This document shows, piece by piece, positions 34,672-43,097 of a DNA stretch of 57,866 bases. The stretch spans positions 1 through 57,866 of the forward strand of contig NZ_JAKSXX010000274.1 of assembly GCF_022829385.1 (NCBI RefSeq). Reading direction: 5' to 3'. The notes under the pieces were generated by a model that was not told the DNA's origin, made no database searches, and saw only the letters and a list, made by a program, of their open reading frames with translations. Made by a program: the position numbers and the translations under genes. Positions within the stretch are counted from its first letter, which is position 1; each line of letters opens with the position of its first letter. This DNA comes from Methylobacterium sp. J-070. GTDB taxonomy: Bacteria; Pseudomonadota; Alphaproteobacteria; Rhizobiales; Beijerinckiaceae.

Positions 34672-35065
34672 GATGAGGCGAGCTCGACGCGCCCGCCCAG
34701 TTTCCCGACCCCGGGCGAGCGGCGGTCGGAGGATCCTCGGGACCGGCGCCGCGCCGGGTCGCGCGTGCCAGGCACGTGCATCCCGCAGATAGCGGGAACG
34801 CGAGAGACGACCCCACGGTACCGGGCGCCGAGTGGGCTCGCGGCGCATGTGCTCGGACCGACATGCCGGATCGAGGATACGGAGCCGCTCGACGAGCCTC
34901 GATCCCGGATCGATCGCGCGCGGTGATCCATGGGAGGCGGATTGCCGGGCGACGCGCGACATCGGTCGCGCCCTCTGACCTCCTGGTCCCGACGTCGAAG
35001 CCCGGTCTTCCGCTTGCGCGGCCTGCGCCCGCTCGCCGCTTTCACCCTCGATATGGAGACGGCCC
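34672..35065. other. 394-base gap inside the module, no gene seen
   Basis: No frame shows a ribosome site plus protein-like composition; translated products are Arg/Pro-rich. The right end contains the GGAGA that may serve the following CTG-started gene. Confidence 0.35.
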
Positions 35066-36094
35066 CTGATCACCGCATTCTTCGGCTCGGCCGACCGCAT
35101 CCAGGCCACGTACGCCGCACTCCTCATGGCCGACGGCTACGGCATCGTCGGGGAGCCCGTAACGCTGCTGCGGATCACGCTTCCCGGCGAACCGCCGCTG
35201 CCGCGACGGCGGATCACGGAGAGCGGGTTGAGCGTCCTGGAACTCGAGGCCCGGGACGAGGGCTCGCTGGCCGAACTCGTTCTCGGGCAGGCCGCGGCCG
35301 CCGAGGACGACTTGGTCCTCGACCTGCCTGGGCTCGCCCTGGGATACCCCTCGCTGCGGGAGCGGGTCGACGCGCCCGTCATGCCCGTCGGGGCGACGCC
35401 GCTGCACGAGTACCTCGCCGCGGTGGCCATCGCCACCGCAAGCCCGGCGGCGCACGACGGTCCCGCGATGGGCGTGCCGTGGCTTCTCGGGTGCGGGCGC
35501 AGCGGCGGGGTTTCCGCGGCCGACGCCTTCGCGCGGGCGATGCGCAGGCACGCGGACCTCGCGCCGCGACCGGAGCGCGTGCGCACGCTGCCCATGACGG
35601 TGCCGGCCCTCAGCCGCGGCGAGGCCGAACGCATCCTGGAGGGCGACCGCACCGCGCGGAGCCTGACGATCTCGCTCGCGCTCCTCGCGGTGTTGAGGGT
35701 CGCGGGCGCGCTCGGGAGCGCCGCTACGGTCGACCTGGCCGCCTACGCGAAAGCGTTGGGTGAGGACGCCGAGAGGGCGACGGCCCCCGACACGCGGGAG
35801 GCGGGCGAGCGCCTGCTCGACCTCGCGGACGCGCTCAACGGCATCCAGGACCGCGTCAGCCCGACCCTGGAGGACCTCGAGGCCGCACCCCGGTTGGAGC
35901 GTTGGTCGGTGGCGACCCGGCAGGTCCGCGTCCTTACCGGCGAGGTCTACGGGCATCCAAATTTCGCGAACGGTCGACGCATCTCGACGAGCGACCTCTA
36001 CGCCACCGACGGCAAGACCTGGGCCCGCTCGCTGTCGCGCTGGTTCGCCCTGGGCGAGCCGGCTCGGAAGGGTGCCGGGTCGGCGTTCCACTGA
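35066..36094 (+). CDS. Hypothetical protein of the module, possible CTG start
   Basis: A protein of about 342 aa, or 322 aa if started at ATG 35126. The sequence before that ATG is clearly coding-like (ITAFFGSADRIQATYAALL) and has GGAGA seven bases before CTG 35066, while the ATG has no ribosome site, so a CTG start is proposed. The N-terminus is predicted alpha/beta and the rest mostly helical (SLTISLALLAVLRVAGALG is a hydrophobic helix near residue 210). A NGIQDRVSPTLEDLEAAPRL segment precedes the end. There is no recognised domain. It ends 77 bases before the next gene. Confidence 0.6.
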   Translation: MITAFFGSADRIQATYAALLMADGYGIVGEPVTLLRITLPGEPPLPRRRITESGLSVLELEARDEGSLAELVLGQAAAAEDDLVLDLPGLALGYPSLRERVDAPVMPVGATPLHEYLAAVAIATASPAAHDGPAMGVPWLLGCGRSGGVSAADAFARAMRRHADLAPRPERVRTLPMTVPALSRGEAERILEGDRTARSLTISLALLAVLRVAGALGSAATVDLAAYAKALGEDAERATAPDTREAGERLLDLADALNGIQDRVSPTLEDLEAAPRLERWSVATRQVRVLTGEVYGHPNFANGRRISTSDLYATDGKTWARSLSRWFALGEPARKGAGSAFH

Positions 36095-36171
36095 CCGAGG
36101 CGGACGCGTTCGGCGAACCCGGGATGCCGCGAGGTGACGGGACGGCCCGACCGAAGAGGCTTGGAGGCATC

Positions 36172-36591
36172 ATGCGCAGCAGCGACCGTGACGACCCGAC
36201 CGCGGGGACGGCGGCCCATCCGTCGCGGCAGCACGACCCGCTGACCCTGTGGCGGACCGTGCGCCTGCACGACATCGCGGCCGTCTCGCTCGCGGAGGTC
36301 CGGCGCGCTCTCTCGGGCGCCGTACTCGTCCACCATCGGGCCTGGCCGGCGGCCCGCCGCGGCGACGCCGCGGCCGCGATCGCGGTGACGCTCGACCTGA
36401 CGCGGGGGCTCAAGCCTTCCGCCGCCGTCGTCGATCTCGCGCTCTCGTCCGTGCTCGTGCCCGCCTGGCTGGGCGATCCCGCGGCCGAGGCCGTCCTCGC
36501 CCACGTGCTCGCCGCCCTGCCGCCGCTGCGCGCGCGGCCGGGAGGTGCGGGACGCCGCCGACCGACCCGGCCCCGGCCGCCGCGGCGGTGA
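36172..36591 (+). CDS. Hypothetical helical protein of the module
   Basis: A 139-aa protein with a polar start and Ala/Leu-rich helices (LSLAEVRRALSG-like and AEAVLAHVLAALPPLRA), ending in a short Arg/Pro-rich tail. TTGGAGG precedes ATG 36172. It lies 44 bases before the metallophosphoesterase gene and is presumably cotranscribed. I recognise no family. Confidence 0.55.
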   Translation: MRSSDRDDPTAGTAAHPSRQHDPLTLWRTVRLHDIAAVSLAEVRRALSGAVLVHHRAWPAARRGDAAAAIAVTLDLTRGLKPSAAVVDLALSSVLVPAWLGDPAAEAVLAHVLAALPPLRARPGGAGRRRPTRPRPPRR

Positions 36592-36635
36592 CCCCGATCC
36601 CCGTACCGCCCGTCCACGCCCGGGAGCCCGACGCG

Positions 36636-37428
36636 ATGAAGATCTGGATCCTCAGCGACCTGCACCGCGACGTCTCGCGATCGCCCTGGAACCCGGCCCG
36701 CATCCCCGATGCCGACGTGGCGGTCGTTGCGGGCGACGTCGGGAGCGGGCTGGTCGAGACGATCGCGTGGCTGGGCCGGACTGTCCGGCCGGCGATGCCC
36801 GTCGTCGTCGTCCCGGGCAACCACGAGTTCTATGGCAGCTCCATCGAGGACGAGCGCGCGCGAGGACGGTCGGCCGCCGGGCAGTTCGGCGTGACGCTGC
36901 TCGATGACGATACGGTCGAGCTGGCCGCCGCGACGTTCTCCGGCGGGACGCTCTGGACCGACTACGCCCTCGACGGCGCCGGGCGTCGGCCCGGCGCGAT
37001 GCTGGCCGCCCGGATCGGCCTCAACGACCACCGCCGCATCGCCATCTCGAACCGTCCCGCACGCGTCCCGTTCGGTCCCGAGGACGCGGCCACCCTGCAC
37101 TGGATCACCCGGCGGCACCTCGATCTCGCGCTCGGGGTCGCGGACCCGCCGGAGCGCCGCGTCCGCCCCCACGTCGTCGTGACGCACCACGCCCCCGAGC
37201 CGAGGATCGCTCGACCCGCGCTTCGTCGGCAGCGCGTTGAACCCGGCGTTCGCGTCCGACCTCGCCGGGCTCATCGACGCCGGGCGGCCGGACCTCTGGA
37301 TTCACGGCCACGTCCATGCCTGCACCGACCACCGCGTCGGCGCGACCCGCATACTGTGCAACCCGCGCGGCTACGACCGGGAGAACGGTCGTTTCGACCC
37401 GGCCCTCGTCGTCGAGGTGCCGTCGTAG
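36636..37428 (+). pseudogene. Calcineurin-like metallophosphoesterase with a one-base frameshift
   Basis: A two-metal phosphoesterase of about 264 aa when read through the shift. Motifs in order: ILSDLHRD (Asp8, His10), VVAGDV, VVPGNHEFYG, VVVTHHAPEP, then in the next frame SLDPRFVGSALNPAF and WIHGHVHACTDHR. All five metal-binding blocks are intact, so the enzyme was recently active. The frame is lost at 37203: removing that A restores EPGSLDPRF. Without repair the protein runs on as Arg-rich nonsense past the normal TAG at 37426-37428. It may be a genuine pseudogene or a base-calling error. It is upstream of the AAA+ protease and paralogous to the protein at 39438. Confidence 0.85.
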
Positions 37429-37494
37429 CCCCGCCCGTCGGCCCTTCCCCGACCCTTCGCCCACGCCCGACGTCCATCCACCGACAGGATCCCC

Positions 37495-39441
37495 ATGTCG
37501 TCACTCGCCTTCCTAAGGGACGATTTCCTCGATCTTGAGACCGGCGAGTCCGGCTACGACGTTCGCCGACCGTCCACCGAGACCTTGGCGGCGTTCGCCT
37601 TGGAGGAGGCCCTGTCGGTCGCCGAGCGCCGCCGCATCGCCCGGGACACCTACTTCGCCCTAGTGATCCAGGTCCCGTCGGAGGCCTGGGTCGAGCCCGT
37701 ATGCGACGCCTGTCGTCGGCTGACCGAATGGTCCCACGTCGTGGCCCGGGCCGGCTCGCCACGCGGCGGGCTCAGGCCCGACCTCGGCAACGAGACGGTC
37801 GCCGAGAGGCTCTCCCAGGGCGGTCGCGTGCTCGGCGTTTCGCAAGCGCCCGACCGGTACCTGCCCTCCGCCCTCGTCGGCGCGGCGGATCTACGCGTGC
37901 GGCTGGTCGGTGCGACGGACACGGTCGTCGCGCGCGCCGTCCGCGCCGCCACCGGCAGATGCCCTCGCATCGTCCCGCCCGGCGCAGCGCGAGGTCTGGA
38001 CTACTTCGAGGTCGCCGCCGCACTCCGCGGCCGGACCGCGCGGGAGTGCCTCGGGCGCCTCGCCGCTGCCGTGCGGGCCAAGGCGACCGTCGACCCGTCC
38101 GTCGCCGAGGCGCCCGCGTTCGCCACCCTGACGGGCTTCGGGGAGGCGCACGCGTGGGGTTCGCGCTTCCTGCGCGAACTGGAAACGTGGAGGGAGACCG
38201 GCGCACCCGCGTTCCAGCGGATCGAGCGACACCTGGCCCTGGGATCCGCGCCGGGTTTGGGCAAGTCCACCTTCGTGCGGGCGCTCGCGAAGGCGGCGGA
38301 CCTGCGGCTCGTCCAGACCTCCGTCGGATCCTGGTTCAGCGCGTCGGACGGCTATCTCGGGGGCGTCCTGCGCGCCTGGGAGACCACTTACGCGAGCGCA
38401 TGCGCAGCCGCACCTAGTATTTTATTCCTCGACGAGGCGGATGCGCTTCCGAGCAGGGAATCGCTCACCGACCGCGGAAGGGATTTTTGGACCCCCGTGT
38501 GCACGAGCGTGCTGCTCGGTATCGATGGCCTGAACGCACCCGGCAGCCCGGAGGTGTGCGTGATCGCCGCCACCAACTTCTCCGAGCGGCTCGATCCCGC
38601 GCTCGTCAGGCCGGGGCGGCTGGGACGCGTGATCCGCATCCATCCTCCTTCCGCACCCGAACTGGCGGCCATCATGCGCCAGCACCTCGACGACGGCGAG
38701 CTTCCCGGTCAGGACCTGACCCCGGTCGGCGAATTGGCGCTTGGCGGAACCGGCGCCCAGGTCGTCGGATGGATCTCGCAGGCGCGGGCCGCGGCGCGGG
38801 CCGCCGGACGCCCGATGCAGGTCGCCGATCTCGCGTACCGGATCGCCCCGCCCGACCGCTCGACGACGGCCGAGCGCCGCCTCAGGGCGGTCCACGAGGC
38901 GGGGCACGCCATCGGGTTCGAGCTCCGCGGCGCCGCGTACGTCAAGCAGGTCGATCTCGTCCCGCGACCCGACTCGTCGGGCGCCACGAGCATCAACAAC
39001 CGGCTCGGGACCTCGCCGACCCGGACGGAGATCGAGAACCTCGTCGTGGCGCTTCTGTGTGGCCGCGCGGCGGAGACCGTCCTCATCGGCGAGCCGAGCG
39101 CCGGGGCGGGCGGCGATGCCCAATCCGACCTCGCGCGGGCCACGGCCCTGGTCGCCGGGTGCCACGGCACATACGGGCTCGGCGAGGCAGTGGCCTACCG
39201 CGGCCCGATCCACGAGGTGACGAGTCGTCTCGCCCTCGACCCCGTCCTGCTGGCCGCGGTGGAGGTCGATCTCGCGCGACTGAACGGCGAGGCGCTGCGT
39301 CTCATCGAGGCGCACCGAACCCTCGTCGAGACCGTGGCGGAGCGGCTGCTCGCGGAGCGCGTCCTATCCGGTGACGCCCTGCGCGCGATCATGAACGCCG
39401 TGCCGCCGTCCGTCGCCGCCCGGTCCGGGGGCGCGGCATGA
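37495..39441 (+). CDS. Soluble FtsH-like AAA+ zinc metalloprotease
   Basis: A 648-aa protein with no transmembrane helices. Residues 1-235 form a domain of unknown family. The AAA+ ATPase follows: Walker A GSAPGLGKST (249-258), Walker B ILFLDEAD (about 309), sensor AATN and arginine finger RPGRLGR. The M41 peptidase has HEAGH (about 467-471) with the distal zinc-binding Asp in GGDAQSDLARAT (about 545). All catalytic residues of FtsH are present, but the membrane anchor is replaced by the unknown N-domain, so substrates are probably cytoplasmic and selected by that domain. Its stop overlaps the next start (ATGA). A 67-base gap separates it from the frameshifted phosphoesterase. Confidence 0.9.
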   Translation: MSSLAFLRDDFLDLETGESGYDVRRPSTETLAAFALEEALSVAERRRIARDTYFALVIQVPSEAWVEPVCDACRRLTEWSHVVARAGSPRGGLRPDLGNETVAERLSQGGRVLGVSQAPDRYLPSALVGAADLRVRLVGATDTVVARAVRAATGRCPRIVPPGAARGLDYFEVAAALRGRTARECLGRLAAAVRAKATVDPSVAEAPAFATLTGFGEAHAWGSRFLRELETWRETGAPAFQRIERHLALGSAPGLGKSTFVRALAKAADLRLVQTSVGSWFSASDGYLGGVLRAWETTYASACAAAPSILFLDEADALPSRESLTDRGRDFWTPVCTSVLLGIDGLNAPGSPEVCVIAATNFSERLDPALVRPGRLGRVIRIHPPSAPELAAIMRQHLDDGELPGQDLTPVGELALGGTGAQVVGWISQARAAARAAGRPMQVADLAYRIAPPDRSTTAERRLRAVHEAGHAIGFELRGAAYVKQVDLVPRPDSSGATSINNRLGTSPTRTEIENLVVALLCGRAAETVLIGEPSAGAGGDAQSDLARATALVAGCHGTYGLGEAVAYRGPIHEVTSRLALDPVLLAAVEVDLARLNGEALRLIEAHRTLVETVAERLLAERVLSGDALRAIMNAVPPSVAARSGGAA

Positions 39442-40406
39442 CACGGCATGTCTTTCCGACGCGGCAGGCCTTTCCGCTTCCGGCCGCCGAGGCCACTCCG
39501 GATGAAGCCGTCCGCCTCGAAACTCGGCACCCCACGCAGCCCATGCCGCTGCGGCTCTGGGTCCTGTCGGATCTGCGGGTCGACCTCAACCCCTTCGAAC
39601 TGGACGCCGCACCGCCCCGTTTCGACGCCGCCGTCGTCGCCGGCGGGATCTGCCCGGGTCTCTGCGACGCGGTGCTCTGGCTGGCCCGCGCGCTCGACGG
39701 CCGCCGGGACGACCGCCCCGTCATCCTGGTGCCGGGGCCGGTCGAGTTCTGCGACGGCGTTCCGGTCGGCGAGGCGCTCGCGCGAGCCGTCCCGCTCGCC
39801 CGGGAACTCGGCATCACGCTGCTGCACGACACGTCCATTCGCCTCGGGGATCCGGAGACGAGCGGCGTCCATATCCTTGGCGCGACGCTGTGGCCGGATT
39901 TCGCCGTCGACGGGACGGCGAACAGTAGGGAGGCCCGCGCCCACGCGCGCCATCGCTGGTCGATCAAGGACCTCGCGAGCAGCGCGCCCGGCATTCCCTT
40001 CCTCCCGCACGACGCCGCGGGTGCCCATCATCGGTCGCGTGCGTACATCGAGGACGCGCTCTCCGCCGTCGTCGTCGGTTCGGGAGGCTACGGCAGCGTG
40101 GCCGCTTCGGTGATCCCGAGCATCCTCACCGGCGACCGGGTCGTTGTCGCGACGGCGTATCCGCCGTCGCGGTCGTGTCTGCCGCCGGATTTGGCGGAGC
40201 CCCTCCTCGATCCGTGGCGGGTCAACTGGCACGCCTCGGATCTCGACGCGGTGATGCAGGCGTGGGGCGCCCCGGCGGTCTGGGTCCACGGCAACGTGCC
40301 GGCGGTCCTCGACAGGCGCATCGGGCGCACCCGCGTGGTCAGCAATCCTCGGAACCGCGGGGACCCGACCTCGGGCTTCGAGCCCTTTCGGACCATTCTC
40401 GTCTGA
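39438..40406 (+). CDS. Catalytically dead metallophosphoesterase paralogue
   Basis: A 322-aa protein that aligns by eye with the phosphoesterase at 36636 along its length but has lost the metal ligands in each motif. LSDLHRD reads LSDLRVD, VAGDV reads VAGGI, PGNHEF reads PGPVEF, THHAP reads TAYPP and HGHVH reads HGNVP. The surrounding structure-forming residues are kept (ILGATLWPDFAVDG, WVHGNVPAVLDRRIGRTRVV), so the fold is maintained by selection. It cannot catalyse by the usual mechanism; a binding, scaffold or regulatory role is inferred. It is translationally coupled to the AAA+ protease (ATGA), suggesting an adaptor or subunit of that protease. Confidence 0.82.
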   Translation: MTRHVFPTRQAFPLPAAEATPDEAVRLETRHPTQPMPLRLWVLSDLRVDLNPFELDAAPPRFDAAVVAGGICPGLCDAVLWLARALDGRRDDRPVILVPGPVEFCDGVPVGEALARAVPLARELGITLLHDTSIRLGDPETSGVHILGATLWPDFAVDGTANSREARAHARHRWSIKDLASSAPGIPFLPHDAAGAHHRSRAYIEDALSAVVVGSGGYGSVAASVIPSILTGDRVVVATAYPPSRSCLPPDLAEPLLDPWRVNWHASDLDAVMQAWGAPAVWVHGNVPAVLDRRIGRTRVVSNPRNRGDPTSGFEPFRTILV

Positions 40407-40423
40407 CTTCGGAGAGCCGACGC

Positions 40424-41335
40424 ATGCAACAGACCCAGCCCGTCCTGCCACTCCTGCCGCCGCCAGGCGCATCTGCCGTTTCCCGTCGCCCGATGGTGGG
40501 GAAGGGCGCCAGGCGCACCGCGTCCCACGGGTACCCGGAACCGGCGCCGGGCCAGGATGCGGTCCTGGCGGTCGACATCGAGACCGTGCCGGACGAGACG
40601 CTGATGCCGCCGGAGGCGGACTGGCCCCGCGACAAGTTCGCCAAAGCCGCCTGGCACAAGGTGGTGGCGGTCAGCTTCGTGCAGGCGGACATCCTGCGAG
40701 ACCCCGACACCGGCCTGGAGGAGTACCGCGTTACGGCCTGCCGCAGCGGCGGCGAGGACGACTGGGACGAGGCACGCCTTCTGAACGGGTTCTGGCGCCA
40801 CTTCGCCTCCCGCCGGTTCCGATGCGTCACCTGGAACGGTCGCGCCTTCGACATGCCGGTGATGCTCCAGCGCTCGATGGTGCACGGCATCGCCGCGGCG
40901 ACCTGGTACCGTGGCGGCACCCGCTGGTCCGGATACGAATCGCGCTTCTCCGGCGACTGGCACGCCGACGTGATGGACGCGGTCTCCGGCTACGGGGCGT
41001 GCAGCCGCCTCACCCTCGAGGAGGCGGCCGCAATGCTGGGGCTGCCGGGCAAGCTCGGCGAGCACGGGGCGAACGTCGCCGAGCTCGTCGCCGCCGGCCA
41101 GCTCGGACGCGTCCGGGCGTACTGCGAGACGGACACGCTGAATACTTTCCTCGTCTACCTGCGCCACGCCTACTTGGCGGGCCGCACCGACGCGGACGCG
41201 CATGACCGCGCGGTCGCCGGCCTCATGGATTACCTATCGCGCGAGCGTCCGACGCGACCGCATCTCGGGCGGTTCCTCGACGCGTGGCGGCGAAACTCGA
41301 ACGTTCGCCCGGCCTTCGTCACGGGACGGCGATGA
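40424..41335 (+). CDS. Predicted PolB-type 3'-5' exonuclease
   Basis: A 303-aa protein with a DnaQ-like exonuclease fold of the DNA_pol_B_exo2 type. Exo I is AVDIETVPDE (Asp and Glu near residues 50-52), Exo II is TWNGRAFDMPVM (about 137-148), and Exo III is YCETDTLNTF (YxxxD, about 232-240). No polymerase domain is attached. The first 45 residues are Pro/Arg-rich. GGAGA precedes ATG 40424, 17 bases after the dead phosphoesterase. Such enzymes degrade or proofread DNA 3' ends; here it is the last gene of the module and may process the nucleic acid that the system acts on. Confidence 0.85.
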   Translation: MQQTQPVLPLLPPPGASAVSRRPMVGKGARRTASHGYPEPAPGQDAVLAVDIETVPDETLMPPEADWPRDKFAKAAWHKVVAVSFVQADILRDPDTGLEEYRVTACRSGGEDDWDEARLLNGFWRHFASRRFRCVTWNGRAFDMPVMLQRSMVHGIAAATWYRGGTRWSGYESRFSGDWHADVMDAVSGYGACSRLTLEEAAAMLGLPGKLGEHGANVAELVAAGQLGRVRAYCETDTLNTFLVYLRHAYLAGRTDADAHDRAVAGLMDYLSRERPTRPHLGRFLDAWRRNSNVRPAFVTGRR

Positions 41336-41380
41336 CGTCATTCACGGGCGGCGCCGGGTTACCTGACGCTGAAAATTCCA

Positions 41381-41423
41381 GGGGCTTACGCCGTTGGTCC
41401 CCAGGGACTTACGGGGACTTACT
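41381..41423 (+). repeat. Short direct repeats (GGGACTTAC) near the tRNA
   Basis: Three related decamers, GGGGCTTACG (41381), GGGACTTACG (41404) and GGGACTTACT (41414), lie in the 148-base gap between the module's last gene and the tRNA-Ala gene. The last two are directly tandem. They could be remnants of recombinase-binding arms at an element end or part of a terminator region. No integrase gene is adjacent. Confidence 0.4.
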
Positions 41424-41483
41424 CGGGGGCGTATCCAAGCTAAGTCTCTGACGAACCACACAGAATTCCTGCGGAGAGGAACC

Positions 41484-41559
41484 TGGTGGAGCTGAGGGGA
41501 ATCGAACCCCTGACCTCCGCAGTGCGATTGCGGCGCTCTCCCATCTGAGCTACAGCCCC
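41484..41559 (-). tRNA. tRNA-Ala (anticodon CGC)
   Basis: Minus-strand sequence folds as a canonical tRNA of 76 bases including an encoded CCA. The acceptor stem is GGGGCTG paired with CAGCTCC, the D-arm contains TAGCTCAGATGGGAGAGC, the anticodon stem is CCGCA/TGCGG with loop ATCGCAC (anticodon CGC, reading GCG), and the T-arm is AGGGG TTCGATT CCCCT. Its 3' end faces the accessory module to the left, the usual orientation for a tRNA used as an integration site. I did not find a duplicate of the 3' end within the window. Confidence 0.95.
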
Positions 41560-41680
41560 GTCGAGGCGCCGGCCTTGTAGGCGCGGGCGGCTCAGCCTGT
41601 CAATTCCTGTCGCCCGTCTTTCATGCGCCGCCCCGCGACGGGCATCGGCACCGCGCAGACCTGAGGATTCGACGCCGCGT

Positions 41681-41971
41681 ATGTACGCCTTGCTCTGGCT
41701 CATCAACACCGTCATCCAGCTTTTCATCTACGTGCTGATCGCGAGCGCCGTCTTGAGCTGGCTCGTCGCCTTCAACGTCGTGAACGTGCGCAACCCCGTC
41801 GTCGCGCAGATCGGCGAGGTTCTCTACCGCCTGACCGAACCCGCCCTGCGCCCGATCCGGAATCTCCTGCCCAATCTCGGCGGTGTGGACATCTCCCCCA
41901 TCATCTTGATCCTGCTGCTGCTGTTTGTGCAGAGGCTCATCACCGTCGATCTTGTGCACTTCCTGATCTGA
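41681..41971 (+). CDS. YggT-family membrane protein
   Basis: A 96-aa inner-membrane protein with two hydrophobic helices (residues 3-30 and 70-95) separated by the conserved loop VVNVRNPVVAQIGEVLYRLT then EPALRPIRNLLPNLGGVDIS, which is the YggT signature. Function is linked to cell division or osmotic tolerance in some bacteria, not firmly established. It is a core gene, following the tRNA in the opposite orientation. Confidence 0.92.
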   Translation: MYALLWLINTVIQLFIYVLIASAVLSWLVAFNVVNVRNPVVAQIGEVLYRLTEPALRPIRNLLPNLGGVDISPIILILLLLFVQRLITVDLVHFLI

Positions 41972-42018
41972 GCGACCGATCCCGGCCAGCGGGATCCGTC
42001 GGAAGGGGACGCCTGCCC

Positions 42019-43062
42019 GTGAAGACCAATCCCGGCCGTTTCTTCGAGGATTTCCGCCTCGGCGAGACCATCCGCCATGCCACCCCGCGCACGGTCACGG
42101 CGGGCGACGCGGCGCTCTACACGGGGCTCTACGGGCCCCGCTTCGCCGTGCAATCGTCGGACGCCTTCGCGCGCGCCTTCGGCTATCCGAAGAGCCCGCT
42201 CGACGACCTGCTGACCTTCCACATGGTGTTCGGCAAGACCGTGCCGGACGTGTCCCTCAACGCGCTGGCCAATCTGGGCTACGCCGAGGGCGGGTTCCGG
42301 CGTCCGGTCTATCCGGGCGAGACCCTGTCGACCGTCTCCGAGGTGATCGGCCTCAAGGAGAGTTCGAACCGCCAGACCGGCGTGGTCTACGTGCGTTCGG
42401 TGGGCTCCGACGAGGCCGGCGCGACCGTGCTGAGCTATTGCCGCTGGGTGCTGGTGCGCAAGCGCGACCCGCAGGCCGCGATCGCCGAGGAGCACGTGCC
42501 GGCCCTCGCCAAGGTGGTCGATCCGCGCGATCTCGCGGGCGCCCTGCCGCGGCTCTCGGCCGCCGCCTACGATTCGGAGCTCGCCGGCAGCCCGCACCGC
42601 TTCGCCGACTACGCGGTGGGCGAGCGGATCGACCACGTCGACGGCATGACCGTCGAGGAGGCCGAGCACCAGATCGCCACGCGCCTGTTCCAGAACACCG
42701 CCAAGGTCCATTTCGACGGCCTGGCCGCCAAGGACACCCGGTTCGGCCGCCGGCTGATCTATGGCGGGCACGTGATCTCGCTCGCCCGGGCGCTCAGCTT
42801 CAACGGCCTCGCCAACGCCTTCGCGCTCGCCGGCATCAATGCCGGCCGCCACGTCGCGCCGCTGTTTGCCGGCGACACGGTCTATGCCTGGAGCGAGGTG
42901 CTGGAATCGGCCGATGTCGGCCGGGACGATGTCGGGCTGCTGCGCCTGCGCACGGTCGCCACCAAGAACCAGCCCTGCGGCGCCTTCCCGGACCGCGCCG
43001 GGGAGGGCTACGATCCGGCGGTGATCCTCGATCTCGACTACTGGGCGTTCGTGCCGAAATAG
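42019..43062 (+). CDS. meaC: Mesaconyl-CoA hydratase (ethylmalonyl-CoA pathway)
   Basis: A 347-aa double-hotdog (MaoC-like) hydratase that interconverts beta-methylmalyl-CoA and mesaconyl-CoA in the ethylmalonyl-CoA pathway, used for glyoxylate regeneration during growth on C1 and C2 compounds. The start (NPGRFFEDFRLGETIRHATP) and the two hotdog halves, including YTGLYGPRFAVQSSDAFARA and RRLIYGGHVISLARALSFNG, match Methylobacterium MeaC/Mcd by memory. Length agrees with the family. It is also the strongest clue to the host genus. GNAT gene follows after 35 bases. Confidence 0.9.
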   Translation: MKTNPGRFFEDFRLGETIRHATPRTVTAGDAALYTGLYGPRFAVQSSDAFARAFGYPKSPLDDLLTFHMVFGKTVPDVSLNALANLGYAEGGFRRPVYPGETLSTVSEVIGLKESSNRQTGVVYVRSVGSDEAGATVLSYCRWVLVRKRDPQAAIAEEHVPALAKVVDPRDLAGALPRLSAAAYDSELAGSPHRFADYAVGERIDHVDGMTVEEAEHQIATRLFQNTAKVHFDGLAAKDTRFGRRLIYGGHVISLARALSFNGLANAFALAGINAGRHVAPLFAGDTVYAWSEVLESADVGRDDVGLLRLRTVATKNQPCGAFPDRAGEGYDPAVILDLDYWAFVPK

Positions 43063-43097
43063 CGGGGGCGCGAGGCCTGGCGATCGGACCTTTGCCT

